64,000 nt of DNA from the NCBI GenBank assembly GCA_022393335.1, contig JAJEKB010021035.1:1348348-1412347 (forward strand). The letters are read 5' to 3'. Below the pieces are notes generated by a model, which was not told where the DNA came from, ran no database searches, and worked only from the letters and a program-made list of their open reading frames with translations. Below are positions 24,026 to 36,178 of the stretch, piece by piece; positions within the stretch are counted from its first letter, which is position 1, and every line of letters starts with the position of its first letter. Origin of the DNA: Macrotrachela quadricornifera. Taxonomy: Eukaryota > Rotifera > Eurotatoria > Philodinida > Philodinidae. The translations under genes and the position numbers were made by a program.

Positions 24026-24886
24026 ATGTCGTTTCTTTCACGTATAGTAAGTATTTGATCATTTGATAAAAATGTAGATTTAAAATATGATTGTATAAAT
24101 TAGTTGATCTTGTTTATTATAATATGGATAAATTATAAGAATGCTTCTACATTTACTATTCAATCGAAAAGAAGTCACCTAATAGATAAAGAAAGAGCCA
24201 ATGAAGCTATAAAACAACAACGTTATGTGAGATGCGACGAAAGTCAGCTATTAAGTCAAAGGAAATCGAAGGAATGTATTAAAAATACAGATGTTATTCA
24301 ACTTAATGTTGGAGGTGAAATAATGATGACAACTCGTGAAACACTTACTCGTTCTCCAAAATCAATTCTTTCGATGTTGTTTAATGGTGATTGGGAACAA
24401 AGATTACCAATTGATAAAAAAGGAAATGTATTTTTAGATTTTAATCCAATTCTTTTTCGTCATTTATTGGATCAATTACAAATATTAGATAAAAATAATA
24501 TAATTAACTTTTATCTTCCTTCTCAACCTTCACTTATTAAACCATTTAAAAAATTGCTTAAAAAATTAAATCTTAATCAATTCTCATCATTAGAAAACAA
24601 TATTATTACTTTTAATGTTGCTGGACAAATTAATACAAATCAACGTAAAACGTTTGATCAAATATCTAATTCTACTTTAGGTAATATTGTTCTATCGTCG
24701 AACATTAAAAAATTTGATAATAAAAGTAATGTTTTTCTTGATTATGATCCAAAATTATTTCAACATTTGATTAAACGACTGAGAAAAAAATCACCTAAAA
24801 CTATCGATCTTCCAAAAGAATTCTCAAATCAAGAATACAATTTTTTCAAGAAATTATTCCCTGATTTGAATATTCATAGTAAGTAA
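24026..24886 (+). CDS. KCTD-like protein with two BTB/T1 domains (2, possibly 3 exons)
   Basis: Exon 1 is 24026-24046 (MSFLSRI, donor GTAAGT); exon 2 is 24140-24886, phase 0, 255 residues in all. The longer open frame reaching upstream of 24140 has no ATG, which is why a short first exon is proposed. Two tandem T1-type BTB domains follow: the first at about 59-145 begins VIQLNVGGEIMMTTRETLTR and contains FLDFNPILFRHLLDQL; the second at about 161-247 begins IITFNVAGQ and contains FLDYDPKLFQHLIKRL. Such domains form oligomers and often bind cullin-3 ligases or channel subunits; which applies here is unknown. The last codons (ATTCATAGTAAGTAA) overlap a consensus donor at 24879; splicing to an acceptor at 24944 would replace the last two residues and extend the protein to a stop at 24994. 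Confidence 0.78.
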
Positions 24887-24994
24887 AATACATTTCATAT
24901 TAATAGAATTAGATTTTTTTTTACAAAACTAATTATATATGTAGATGAATATCTTAGACATTGTAGAAAAATTCTAATTTTTATATCTTCATGA

Positions 24995-25954
24995 ACTGCA
25001 TATTGTGCTTTTACAAATAAATCTAAGTATCATTTTCCCTTCTATACTGTTTTAAAAAGTTTATACTCTGAATAAAATTAATATTGAACAGTCTTGAGAT
25101 ATTCAAAATCGATAATGCTTAAATTTATTTGAATGCATGTATCTTACATCCCATAAAGGACTATCTGTATTTTCATAGGTAATTGTCTGAACTGGTTACA
25201 TACAGCAACTATATATGATTTATGATCAGCTTTTTCTAAATAGAAATTCAATTTTTACAAAGGGAGAAATTTGATAAAGATAGCGAACGAAAATATGTAA
25301 GGATACATCTACTTTTCATCAACCGTCAGATATTCATTTATTGACAAGTTCTCTAAGCGGATAGTTATTTAATGTTAAATATTGTGAAACGATCAAAAAA
25401 GTAAAAAATAATACTAAAGAAAGTGGCTACTATCAGCCTTTGAATATCGGAATTTGTTAGAAAATGTACGAATGCCTTTTTTTTGCACTTTTATATGACT
25501 TACATAAATTTGCTATTTTATAATCAATGACAATCATTTTTTGTTATATCCAAGTTATGAGTAATATTTTACGCAACAAGTCTGGAACACTATGAAGATC
25601 GATATAGTTCAAATCATCATGTATATTTCGATGCAAACAGACTAGAAGATATAAAAACAATATAACAAGAAAACTAAAAACCGACTGACAGTTATATAGA
25701 AATGCACGAGAGATATTCATACATTTTCATGTATTCTAACAAATTTTTATACCTAAAAATTGATAATAAAATATTTTCTTCAGTATAATCCTCTAAATAT
25801 ATGTGATCTAAATATGACATCTAATTATTAATTTTAAAAAAATGATTTGATGCTCCCTTAGTTTTGGTTTATTCTGTATATAATGAATATTATCAACCAT
25901 TAAGTATCAGTTAGCTACTTACAAATTTTATCTGATATTTTTTTTGTGTACTCA
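24995..25954. other. intergenic, no gene seen
   Basis: AT-rich spacer with no recognised gene or repeat. Confidence 0.4.
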
Positions 25955-26885
25955 AAAAGTGAGTACACTACTATAATCGGTCAGTGTGTCCGGCCGTCCG
26001 GTCGTTTATTCGATAACTCTTCACAATTACATTCGATTGAGCTGAAATTTTGTGCATAGAATTGTCTCATCAATATCTCGGTCGAGTTCGAAGATGAGAA
26101 AGATCCGACAAGAAATGGCTGAGTTATCGAAAAAATTGTCATTATTCACCAGACCATCCCTGAAGGGGGGGGGGGGGGGGACAGGGTATTTTTCAAAAGA
26201 AGATTTTTTTCTCAGAAATATTTTAAATATATATGAATCGATTCAGTTTTTAATGCTGATTCCGAATATGATATTAGTTTTGAATGAAATCGTAGTTTTT
26301 TAAGTAAAAGTTGCCTAGATATGTCTCATATGAGCAATCATTTTGGGGTTTCCCAAATGCCTGGTTTTGTAGTTAATCGAAAGGTAAAAACCCGAATCGA
26401 TAGCTATTAATATCGGTGATTTATTATGAAAATACTGATGCTTGTATCTATCATGTATCACTTATAAATTCATGAGGTTGTTTACGATCGTAATCCTGTT
26501 AGACATAAACATAAATTCATTCAAAAATGACTCTTCTTACCAAGTTTTCCTAGCTAGACACGAATCTAAACTCAAATTTCTGTGATTTTTAAGGATATTA
26601 TATCACTCTGAGAGTAGAGTCAGTGATCACCGGATATGGGCGCATACTGTGTGGCCCATACTAGCTTAGCACGCCTGTATTTTCTCCTTGCAATTTAATG
26701 ACAAGGGATGTATCGTGATGAGATATATATCTTTCAGAAACAAAGAAATACAGGCCCTAGTGCATCACGTGAGAAAAGTCCAAATACTCTCTCTCGAAAT
26801 AAGCTATATCGCTGAATTTACGCCGTTTCTGGCTTATAATACTTTTTTATCCCATAAATTACTCTCTGAGTGTAATGAATTTTAA
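25955..26885. repeat. Dispersed repeat, inverted partner at 43.96-45.05 kb
   Basis: It starts with a palindromic tip GTGTACTCAAAAAGTGAGTA at 25947-25969. The following sequence (ggtcgagttcgaagatgaga, atatcggtgatttatta, gagtagagtcagtgatcacc) matches the reverse complement of 44280-45047 in order. The copies are perhaps 75-80% alike. It includes a run of 18 G near 26166. No ORF is shared clearly enough to call a protein. Confidence 0.6.
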
Positions 26886-27394
26886 AGATTAAACTGTTTT
26901 CTATCCAATTGAGACCTTCTTTAGCTCAAGGGGCCAAATCGTTCATGAGACAAAGTTATTTTCTATTAACTTTTCGTAAGCCGGAAGGGTTTGTGGAGCC
27001 CACTGGTTCCCTTATTTACGCCTTTGGATGGAGCAGTAACCAATAAAAATGAAGTTATGAGAAAAATGGTTTTTCATAAAGACAATTTGTCATGCTAATT
27101 TTGACGTTCAAACATTTCATAATGACTCATCTGATTCATACACTTTTTGCAGTACACATAACTTTCGGATAAAATCCGAAGTTTTCACATTTATTTTCGA
27201 ACAAAAAAGAGACAAAATTTGAAAAAACCTGAAAGGTTAGCTGCTTAATCTCAAACGCTATTTAATAAATATTCGCACATATTTAAATAATACCCAGTAA
27301 CCTGATTATATACTATTAAGTAGCTAGATGATATTACGAAACCTCTGATTAAGTTAAAACAAAAAACTGTGTGATTATGTGATTATATATTTAT

Positions 27395-28045
27395 TCATTT
27401 CAATGTTGATATATATAGTTTTGATAATACAAAGAAAAATAATTTTTTTACACATAAACAAATACCACTATAAGTACACATCACATCCGTTCTTTTTTCT
27501 CTTTCTTTCGTACTACAATAAGTACATCTACGACGAGTTGAAATAGCTGCTGGCATATGAGCTAACAGTTGTGGTGTTTTAGAATTTCCGTATCACTAAT
27601 GTTCTTTTCGAAGCGGATCTTCTTCTGATTACTCATTGCCAAAGGTCTTCTTCCTAGCCTTTTTCTACTACAATAATTACCTATCAGTGCCGTGCTGATA
27701 GATAATATATATTCTATAATACTAATATTACTATTAGAAAGATGTCTATAATAGATAAATGAATTTACTAATGACTTACCAAGGAAATGAAAAAATATTT
27801 TTATAAACTTGAAAAAGGAATCTATTGGTCGATCTATATTGTTTCCTAATGCATGCCCCTCAAAATAACTGAAAGAAGTACAGAAACTTGAGTTGTCAAC
27901 TTTCCATTTTTCCCAATCATCCATTGAATTTTGGTTTTGTTCTTCGATTAATGAATCATTATGTTCAGAACTAATACTTTCAAATTCATGAGAACTAATT
28001 GTACTTTCATTTTCATCGGAAAAGATTTCGTCAGAATCTCAATCC
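27395..28045 (-). pseudogene. piggyBac-like transposase remnant with internal deletion
   Basis: Read on the minus strand: an acidic N-terminal region (DSDEIFSDENEST) and DDWEKW, then RPIDSFFKFI, joined straight to FFHFLGKSLVNSFIYY, IGNYCSRKRLGRRP and, after a one-base frame shift near 27580, a cysteine-rich end (RRRCTYCSTKERE...VMCTYSGICLC). These are the start and end of piggyBac-family (PGBD) transposases; the catalytic DDD core between them is gone, with the frame kept across the junction. A TGA stop precedes GATTCT near 28042. The flank at 28310-28345, read on the minus strand, gives CCCTTTGAGTCCCGATAGG, a piggyBac-type tip. Confidence 0.7.
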
Positions 28046-28345
28046 AGTATATTTTAGAAAACAGTTAAGTTTCATCACGACACAATGAGTCAAAACACGA
28101 ATTTTTCAGAAATTTAGATTTTTCAAGGAAACTTTCTCAAATCAAATAAACATATTCCAATACACTTTTCGATATTGTTTATTCATACGGATGTCTGTGC
28201 AATCTTGCACAAATATGTCTTAACTATGAACATTTGTTGAAAAGTTTCCTTCTAGATCTTAAAAACCACAAACATATTTGAAATTTTTTGAAAATTAGAA
28301 ATTTTCGCTAGATGGGACACATATGTCCTATCGGGACTCAAAGGG

Positions 28346-29256
28346 TTATTGTGACGAACTCTCAGAATCGCTTCTGGGAATCTATAGTTTCAATATTTTT
28401 GCCGCCGAAGGCGGCCACGCTCACAACAATTATTTAAAAAAAGTTGTTATTTCTCGTGCGTGTAAGATTAAATGTTCTCTAAGGTCATAAACATACCATT
28501 TTACAGTGGATAAATAGGAAACTCCGTCTTATTTCGATGAAAATTTACAAGGGGGGAGGGAGGGGGTAAAACCATTTACAGAGGGGGCATTGCACTCACG
28601 GTGGTTACCCCACTAGTATGAAGAAGTACAATAAACAAAAAATTTATTAACAAAGTAAATAACTACTTAAATTACTAAACTAGAAGTACAGTGAGAAGGA
28701 TAGAAGTGAGTTTTAAATCTTTTTTTTTTATACCGACTTCAATAAAACAGTACATACATGTATTAAAAGAAAAATTCGTTAAAATAAAATATTTGAACTC
28801 TGACATATGCATATTTTTTCTTTTCTATGACTATTTAGACACGTCATATTTGGCAAAATTTGTTAAATTTCATGTATTCTTTAAGACTTTAAGAAAAAAT
28901 CGACATATTTTGAACTTTTAACATTACTAAGAATTTCAATCTTCTGCTACTGTTCACATAAAGAAAAACAGTTTATTGACAATTTATCCTTAGTTATGCT
29001 AAAACAGATACCTTTGAAATCAAATTTTGAAGTAGAATCTTATTACAGTAATTACATTCATCGTTTTCTGTGAAAAAAAAAACATGTCTTTTTGCTTTTG
29101 TGCAAATGATTGATATGCACATCATTGAAAGATATTGAAATGTTCAATGAGTAGTATTCGACCTAGGAATGTTCCGAATTTGAGCCATTCGGCCTCGGTT
29201 TGTTTTAATCTGAGTTAGTGTTGTTTATGTTTATTATCGATTTTAGTCACCCTAGT
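28346..29256. other. intergenic, no gene seen
   Basis: Contains a short GC palindrome (gccgccgaaggcggc near 28401) and a G-rich tract at 28551-28567, otherwise AT-rich sequence. No gene recognised. Confidence 0.35.
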
Positions 29257-31141
29257 TAGTGGCGGAGCCAGGATTTTGGTCTAGGGGGAGCTGAGCTCCC
29301 TGACTTCGATTTTGGGTTTTCCGCTTCCAGATTTCAAAACTAAAGTTTCCTAAAAAACCAAAGCGAACACCAAAAAAATCTAGGTACCTCCTCTATCTTT
29401 GACTCTCTGATATCGTTTTTGGTAACAGCTCATTCTCAAAAGAAATACAATTTATTTTGTATACATAGTTCGCACCAAACGATGTAGAAAATAATTTGTT
29501 GAATGGTTTGTTAATGTAACTATTTGTCATTCTCATAGCTATTTAAATCTATTTGTGAGCGTGTGGTCCTATCCGGAGATCGGATCGCTCTAGGTGACTA
29601 ACTCTGAAGATGAGGTGGAGACGAGTGATGATTTATTGCAAAGAAACCAGCGCTATATATATCACACGCGAACAAAGATGAACAGAAGTGGGAACATCCC
29701 AATGAAAAGTGACAACACAAAAAAAAGGAAAAATCCATATGTGATCATATATGTGAAGAACAGAAAAGGAAAGAAAAGAAAGAAAAGAGAAGAAAAGAGG
29801 ATGATGCATATCATCCTCTAACACTATTACAGCTATGTAAAGAACTTGTAGCTATGTAATCATTCACGTTACTATTCCAATATATCATAGGCATCTGAAG
29901 ATCTTGCATCTATCTTTATTTACCATATCTTTCTAAGGATTTGCACAACTATTTAATTGTCTACATTGATATTTAATAAAAGCAATAAATAACCTCCTAA
30001 AGATTAATCTTACATTACTGATTCTTCATCGTGCAGAGATAGCGATATGATTGCGAGTTGTTTACAAACTATCATCATAAATTTATATATACCTACTTTT
30101 TACCTAAATATCTATATGATTCTACAGCTATAATTCAAAATTTTGTAGAAAAAAGAGCACATATTTAAAAGGTAGATGTTTTCGTCTGATATACCTCGTC
30201 AAGTCACTTAAAGCTGTTGAATTTTTATGATTGCCTAGAAAATTAGAGGTCTATGTTGGTGAACGCAACGAGAATCTTTTAAAAAATCAGATTGGAAATT
30301 TGCTGTTTTCTGTATTGTCAATATCTTTACAGATATTTAAAATTTGTCAGAAATTTATTTCTAACTGTTGATTGTTTTAAAGCATAGAAAAAAAGCGATC
30401 GAAATCAATGTGATCATTTTATAAATTGATATAATACTAACTATAGGGTTATCAACATTATCGACAAATATTTTTCCGTAGAATGTACATGTAAAATCTT
30501 GTTGATTCGTTATTCTATGACCTGGATTCAACTTTTCAGCTCGGATATTATTTATATGAGATTTACAAATATCTAAATAACAGTGATTGAATGTAAGATA
30601 TAATATACGAATATTTTGTATTAACAACACGTGTACAGATAAGGAGCGAATATTTTGATAATAATATAACACAACTTTCTCTAACTAACGATAGAAATTA
30701 TTCCAACACAACATTATTTAATCGATAGACGATGAAAAATTCTAACAACCGATCATATTCTGTTATTTCTTTTAATGAACTTATATCTGCGTATTCTGAC
30801 TCCTTTTGTATTTTGTTCGGGAGATGTTCATCCTGACTATAGATGAGAGAAATTAGACTGTAAAACAGAGATCTGTGCAACTGTTAAAATAACTTAATAT
30901 CATCGCCGTTTTCTTTAAATTGATAGCTAAATACGAAAAAGAAATACTTTAGCTTTTAAATAGCTATAGCTCGTTTTGGATAGCACAATTCTATTAAAAA
31001 GTATCCCTTTTGAAAAGCTTCGTTGGTGACTAGCCACATACTGTAGCTGGAGCACAAACTTCCTAGAGAAAGCTCAAATTTCCTAGGGGGAGCTCAAAAG
31101 TTTCTAGGGGGAGCTGAGCTCCCCTGGTGGCTCTGCCACTA
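29257..31141. mobile_element. 1.89-kb hAT-like element, 8-bp target duplication ACCCTAGT
   Basis: The termini are TAGTGGCGGAGCCAGG and, inverted, TAGTGGCAGAGCCACCAGG, with a further shared block (tagggggagctgagctccc). Exact 8-bp duplications ACCCTAGT lie at 29249-29256 and 31142-31149. Target length and tip sequence fit hAT. Small ORFs inside (for example 29594-29821, ending in a Lys-rich stretch) do not look like a hAT transposase, so the copy is non-autonomous or badly decayed. Confidence 0.85.
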
Positions 31142-32459
31142 ACCCTAGTATATAATGACTAAAACCGAGAGCGGGAGTCTTGGCTTGGTCTCGAGCTCGA
31201 TACATCTCTAATCCAATCATGCTGAATGAATGAATAATGTTTAGGAAAAATTATCTATCGATTGAATATTAAAACTAGAAACTTTTCTTCTCAAAATTAC
31301 GAACACCATTGATGATTGTTTCTTATTGGCTGTGAAAAATTCTTATCGATGAGGATATTTCAATTTATGTTCTAGTTGTGGGAATAACGAAAAATTTCAT
31401 TTTATGCAGACACTTTTCCACCTACTAGAGTCAAAAACTTTTAAATAAAATGTAGATTGTGTATAATAGAGATAAATTTAAAAATATATAGTCTATTTCA
31501 AAATTGAGCTTTGTATCTTGTCTAGTTTTCCTCTTAACCATAATGGTCAAGAAATGCAAAAATTTCAAATGTAAAGATATCAAACTTGCCATTTTTTATG
31601 AGAAATCATCGATTTATTAAGAAAGATCAGTGACAATAAAAGATGGATATTGTCTAGAATAATTGTTATTGATCAATCGACTTTTATTGAAAAATAAAAA
31701 AAGAAAGAAAAAGGACAAAATATTCAAATGATCTCCTCATCGTCTTATTATTGGAAATACGTCGATATTTATAGATGATGGCGACGAGAATATATCACAA
31801 AAACATAAAATATATGGTCAAAGGATGAAAAGATGTTTCTTTCTTTTAATTAATAATAAACGCATTTGTGAGCGTTGTTTAAGAAAATCCAATGAATAAG
31901 GAAAAATATGAACTTTATTGTAGAAGCACATGAAATCGGATAATAGAAAAATCTGATTCTTTTATATGATTTAAAACACATTGTGTTATTGAAAATATAA
32001 ATGTTCAGTTTGATAGTAGATATACTAGTTTTTATATTAAATGTATAAAAGTAAGTCTCACTCACAAGCCTTACATTTTTATTTTCAATTGTATCGAAAG
32101 ACCTAAACCCTTCCCTCCCCCTAAAATAAAAGACCATCGCCTTATAAAGTGTCTCAGCACATCACTTCTTTTTAGGTAGCCTTCTATTTAAGGCTAAGTT
32201 TTGGCCAATTATTAATTTAAAAAAATTTCAGAATTAATATTTAATTAATAACCTTTTTTACCATTTTTAGTCGTTTTTTACGAAAAAAATCGCCATTTTT
32301 TTGTAAAAAAAATATTAGAAGATTGGTTGTTTCCTATAATTATTAATTGAAATTCATTAAAAAATTAATATTTTTGTAATATATTAATTAATTATTACAT
32401 GAACTTACATAGGGGATGGCTTTCTAATATAGGGTGGCTGTCTATTCGGGGGGGGGGGG
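31142..32459. other. intergenic, no gene seen
   Basis: AT-rich spacer with a G run at about 32449-32461. Nothing recognised. Confidence 0.35.
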
Positions 32460-32464
32460 GGCAG

Positions 32465-34090
32465 GAGATAGAAAAATAATAGTTTTGGGAATCTACCAGA
32501 AAAATCTCACATGACTGGTAGGCAAAGAGTTCAAATATTATCATCTCCGACATTCTTCACTCCTACTTGAAACAGACAAAATGTATATTATTAATAATGA
32601 GAACAAAAGTAGGAGAGAAAACATTTTTGAGTAAACTCATCAACCCGCTCGATAGAACACTGTCCACAATTACACGAAATAAAACTTAAAAAAATATACT
32701 ATCTTGTGGGTGAGATATAAATATTTTTTATCTCGATTTCAATAAAACATTGGATATGAAGAGAAAGAAAAGATCATCATAGAACAAGAAATATCCATCA
32801 CTAATAAATCTCTATAATTTTTCTATGAACTATTTTAATACATGATATTCAACAATGTTCTACATATGTCTTTCGAGGATTTTAGACTACGATTCTATCA
32901 AGACAAAGCTTCTCTCCACTTCATATTTTCTTTATATTTGAGAAATCATTGATACAGACATCAGTAAAACATATTATGATAGTATTTTTCTTTAAAGAAA
33001 CTGAGAATTTTTTCTTTCCTCATAAATCAAAGAAAATAAAAGGTTTATTTTGATGATAATCATGTTTTCTCTTTCTTTCAGTACCACTTCGTGCCAGTTT
33101 GAAAGATATTCCTCCTAATGCCACATGGAACAAAAATGGTCAAACAGTAGGAGGACAAAATCCAACGCTCTCTGGTCCTGAAGACTTATATGTGGATGAT
33201 GAACAAACAATTTATGTTGCTGATCGTTCGAATCACCGTATTGTAGCATGGAAATCTGGTGAAACAAAAGGACAAATAGTGGCAGGTGGACATGGAAAAG
33301 GAAATGGTACTCATCAATTGAATGAACCAACAGATGTGATCGTGGATAAAGTGAAAGATAGTCTTATTATTTGTGATAATGCGAATCTCAGAGTAGTTAG
33401 ATGGCCTCGTCAAAATGGAACAAATGGAGAAATAATTATTTCGAATATTTCTTGTCGGTGTTTGACAATGGACGACAATGAATTTCTCTATGTCTCTGAT
33501 AATATCAAGAATGAAGTAAGAAGATATCGAATGGGTGAATTCGAAGGAGAAGTAGTAGCAGGTGGAAATGGAAAAGGAAATCGTCTTGATCAGCTCAATT
33601 ACCCCAGTTACATATTTGTCGATCGAGAACATTCAGTATTTGTGGCTGATAATGAAAATTACCGTGTGATGAAATGGATAGAAGGTGCAAAAGAAGGTAT
33701 TGTTGTTACTGAGGGATACGATAGAAACTATCGGGCAAGACGGTTTTATCCTAATGGACTTGCAGTTGATCAATTGGGTACTCTTTATGTAGCTGATAGT
33801 ACTAATAACCGAATTGTACGTTGGCCTAAAGGAGCACGAGAAATAGATGTTCTTATTGGTGGATATGACGAAGGAGCACAAGCAAATCAATTTAGGAGGC
33901 CCGTAGGATTGTCATTTGATCGGCAAGGTAATCTCTATGTTGCTGATTGGGGTAACGATCGAGTACAACGATTTAAAATTGAAATATCATGAAATTAATG
34001 GAATAAATTGATAAATAAACTTTATGTTTTCTCAGCTATTGATTATTATATTCTGATTGCTGTGTAGTTTCAGTTGTAAACAAATAAAAG
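32465..34090 (+). repeat. Left arm of an inverted segmental duplication
   Basis: The flanks and coding part match the reverse complement of about 38290-39690: upstream blocks (aaaaatctcacatgactg, gtaggagagaaaac), the NHL exon, and downstream blocks (tgaaattaatgg, agctattgattat). About 290 bp around 32650-32940 are absent from the other arm. Confidence 0.8.
33082..33992 (+). CDS. NHL-repeat propeller protein, 3' exon (5' exons not found)
   Basis: A splice acceptor (ctctttctttcag) ends at 33081, and the frame enters in phase 1 with xTA CCA CTT CGT. About 303 residues follow to TGA. Six NHL units are readable: IYVADRSNHRIVAW, LIICDNANLRVVRW, LYVSDNIKNEVRRY, VFVADNENYRVMKW, LYVADSTNNRIVRW and LYVADWGNDRVQRF, enough for one six-bladed propeller. 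There is no ATG in a sensible place, so an upstream exon must supply the start and probably a signal or membrane segment. I did not find one in the preceding kilobases. An AATAAA at about 34014, near the stop, may be the poly(A) signal. The paralogue is at 38405-39318 on the other strand. Binding partner unknown. Confidence 0.75.
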
Positions 34091-34680
34091 AATGAAAATG
34101 AATTGATTTATAATTATATTTGCGCGCGCGATGAGATGGATTCTGACTGTTGGAGGCACAAAGGTCAACAGCGGCAAGACAATGTACGCGCATAAAAGGT
34201 CTTTTCGTTGTCTTTGTCCAACAAGAGTAGTATCTCTCTAGATTGAATTAATGTAGAAAACATACATTAATTCAACGCCAAAAAAAGAGAAGTTAACTAA
34301 TCGGAAAGTATTTACACTCGCCATGAAAAGAAAATACTGACACGTATTTACTTGGTTTTTTTCGTGAAAATTTCGTTAGAAATTATATAAAACTACGTAT
34401 CACGTTTAAATTTCGCGCAAAGATGTTTTTCACAGATCTGCAAGCAGTTTCAAGCATATCAGTATGTCAATTAAAAGGGATAATCAAATAACTTTTTGAA
34501 AAAGCAACTGATTTAATAAAATTTTACTCGTAGTTTTTATCCTCTGAGATTACGTTACATACATAAGATCATGTCCAATTGTTGTAGCTATTCCTCTAGG
34601 GTATCAAAAAAGAAACTACGTTTATGCGGCGATTTGTTTGCATCCATATCGTTATTCATTTTTCAAATGATAAATATTAA
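34091..34680. other. spacer, no gene seen
   Basis: AT-rich sequence with a short gcgcgcgcg run at about 34122. No feature recognised. Confidence 0.35.
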
Positions 34681-35405
34681 CGGGTGGATCGAAAGTTTTC
34701 GCACAAAATGTTTCCTCATTTGTGGCTAACTTGAAAACATTTCAGACGAGTCGAAAACTATGGATTAGAACTAGAATTTTGTGGTCTTTCTGAATATGAG
34801 CTTGAAAATTTAATTTGGACGACGCATAAACAGCTTTTTCCTAACCCATATATGTCCCTTTGCAAATAGCCTAAAAGCTATCGGACACGGTAGTTTTGTA
34901 GAGTAGAAACTTATTTACAAAATGAGATATTGAATTAAGTTGTAGCTTTAACATAGGTGAAGTTATTTGTATTTTGTCGGAAGCTCCTTTCTGTGAAAAA
35001 TGTCTTTTGGTCAAAAGTCGATTTCTCATAAATCAGGGTAAAGAAAAAACAAAAATTGAGAAGCCTTGTGTAAAGACCAAAAAAAACTCAAATAGTACAT
35101 CTTGTAGGGCAGATTTTGCTCTACCAGCTGATTGAGTAATGAAGGTTCCAACTTTTAGTTTCGAATCGCAATAGTTAAAATACAAAAAAATGTGTGAAAA
35201 ATTTTCCCGTCCAAACAAATTTTCCAGGCCTTTCAAAGATTCCCTCACTGCTTTTAAACAAAAATTGACAAAAAATTTTCAAGCTCATATTCAGAAAGAT
35301 CAGAAAATTCTGGTTCTAATCCATAGTTTTCGACTCGTCTGAAATATTTTCAAGTGGCCCAAAAATGAGCAAACATTTTGTGCGAAAACTTTCGATTCAC
35401 CCATT
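34681..35405. mobile_element. MITE with ~130-bp inverted arms
   Basis: The left end GGGTGGATCGAAAGTTTTCG and its reverse complement at about 35380-35402 begin arms of about 130 bp, roughly 90% alike by eye. The tip resembles the mariner-like end at 36180 (CGGGTGTTCCAAAAGTTTTG). Target duplication not clear. Confidence 0.7.
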
Positions 35406-35599
35406 ATTATATATATTTTCATGATTTTTAGTTATGTATTGACAATTTTTGAACGAAAAAACAAAAGAATATTATTTCGTTTATTTATATATCGTATTAT
35501 TTATAAAAAATAAAACCTAATTTTATCATATGATTCTTTGTATCATGATTACCAAATGAGCTTCTTGATCACGCCTTTAATATCGTCACTATTACCATG

Positions 35600-35860
35600 A
35601 TCACCATAGCGAATTTTACCATAGTTGTTGTTTGGTCATTTGTACCAACAATTACCATAGATATCTTGACCATAATTATTATTTGGTCATCTGTACTACG
35701 GTTGCTAGGAGCATTTTAACCAAATGGTCATTTTCACCATAGCTATTAATTGGTCATTTCTACCATTGTTACTATAGACAATTGTATTATAGTTACTGTG
35801 GGGATTTCAACCATAGTTGTTAAATGGTCATTTGTGCCATACCGCGTTACCGACAGACAG
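35600..35860. repeat. Degenerate ~60-bp tandem repeat
   Basis: Recurring ACCATAG-TTGTT then TTGGTCATTTGTACCA with variants, about four to five units. It ends at a short GACAGACAGACAGACA run at 35852. Non-coding. Confidence 0.65.
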
Positions 35861-36178
35861 ACAGACACAGGTGAATTTACGTTTTGCAGACCCTAGCCTT
35901 TCAGTATAGGGAAAATCTTATTTTGAATTGAAATAAATATATTACTCTTTCTGTTCCAATATAACAGTAATATATTTATTTGAAAAGAAATTTTATCCTC
36001 TATCTACAGCTAACTGAGAATTATTTTTAAGAGAATTACTTATTTTGTTTAGTTAAATGATATTTGAATGATAAATGTCATTCTGTTGTATAGAATAGGA
36101 AAACAATGATCATTCATTAACAAAGTAATTAAGATCGTCGGTCATGTGTATCGTTGTTTTTCATACATATATACACAT

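Noticed and set aside
26160..26185. Poly-G tracts (also near 28551 and 32449) as G-quadruplex elements
   Set aside because: They are single homopolymer runs inside repeats, without the spacing that would support a specific structure.
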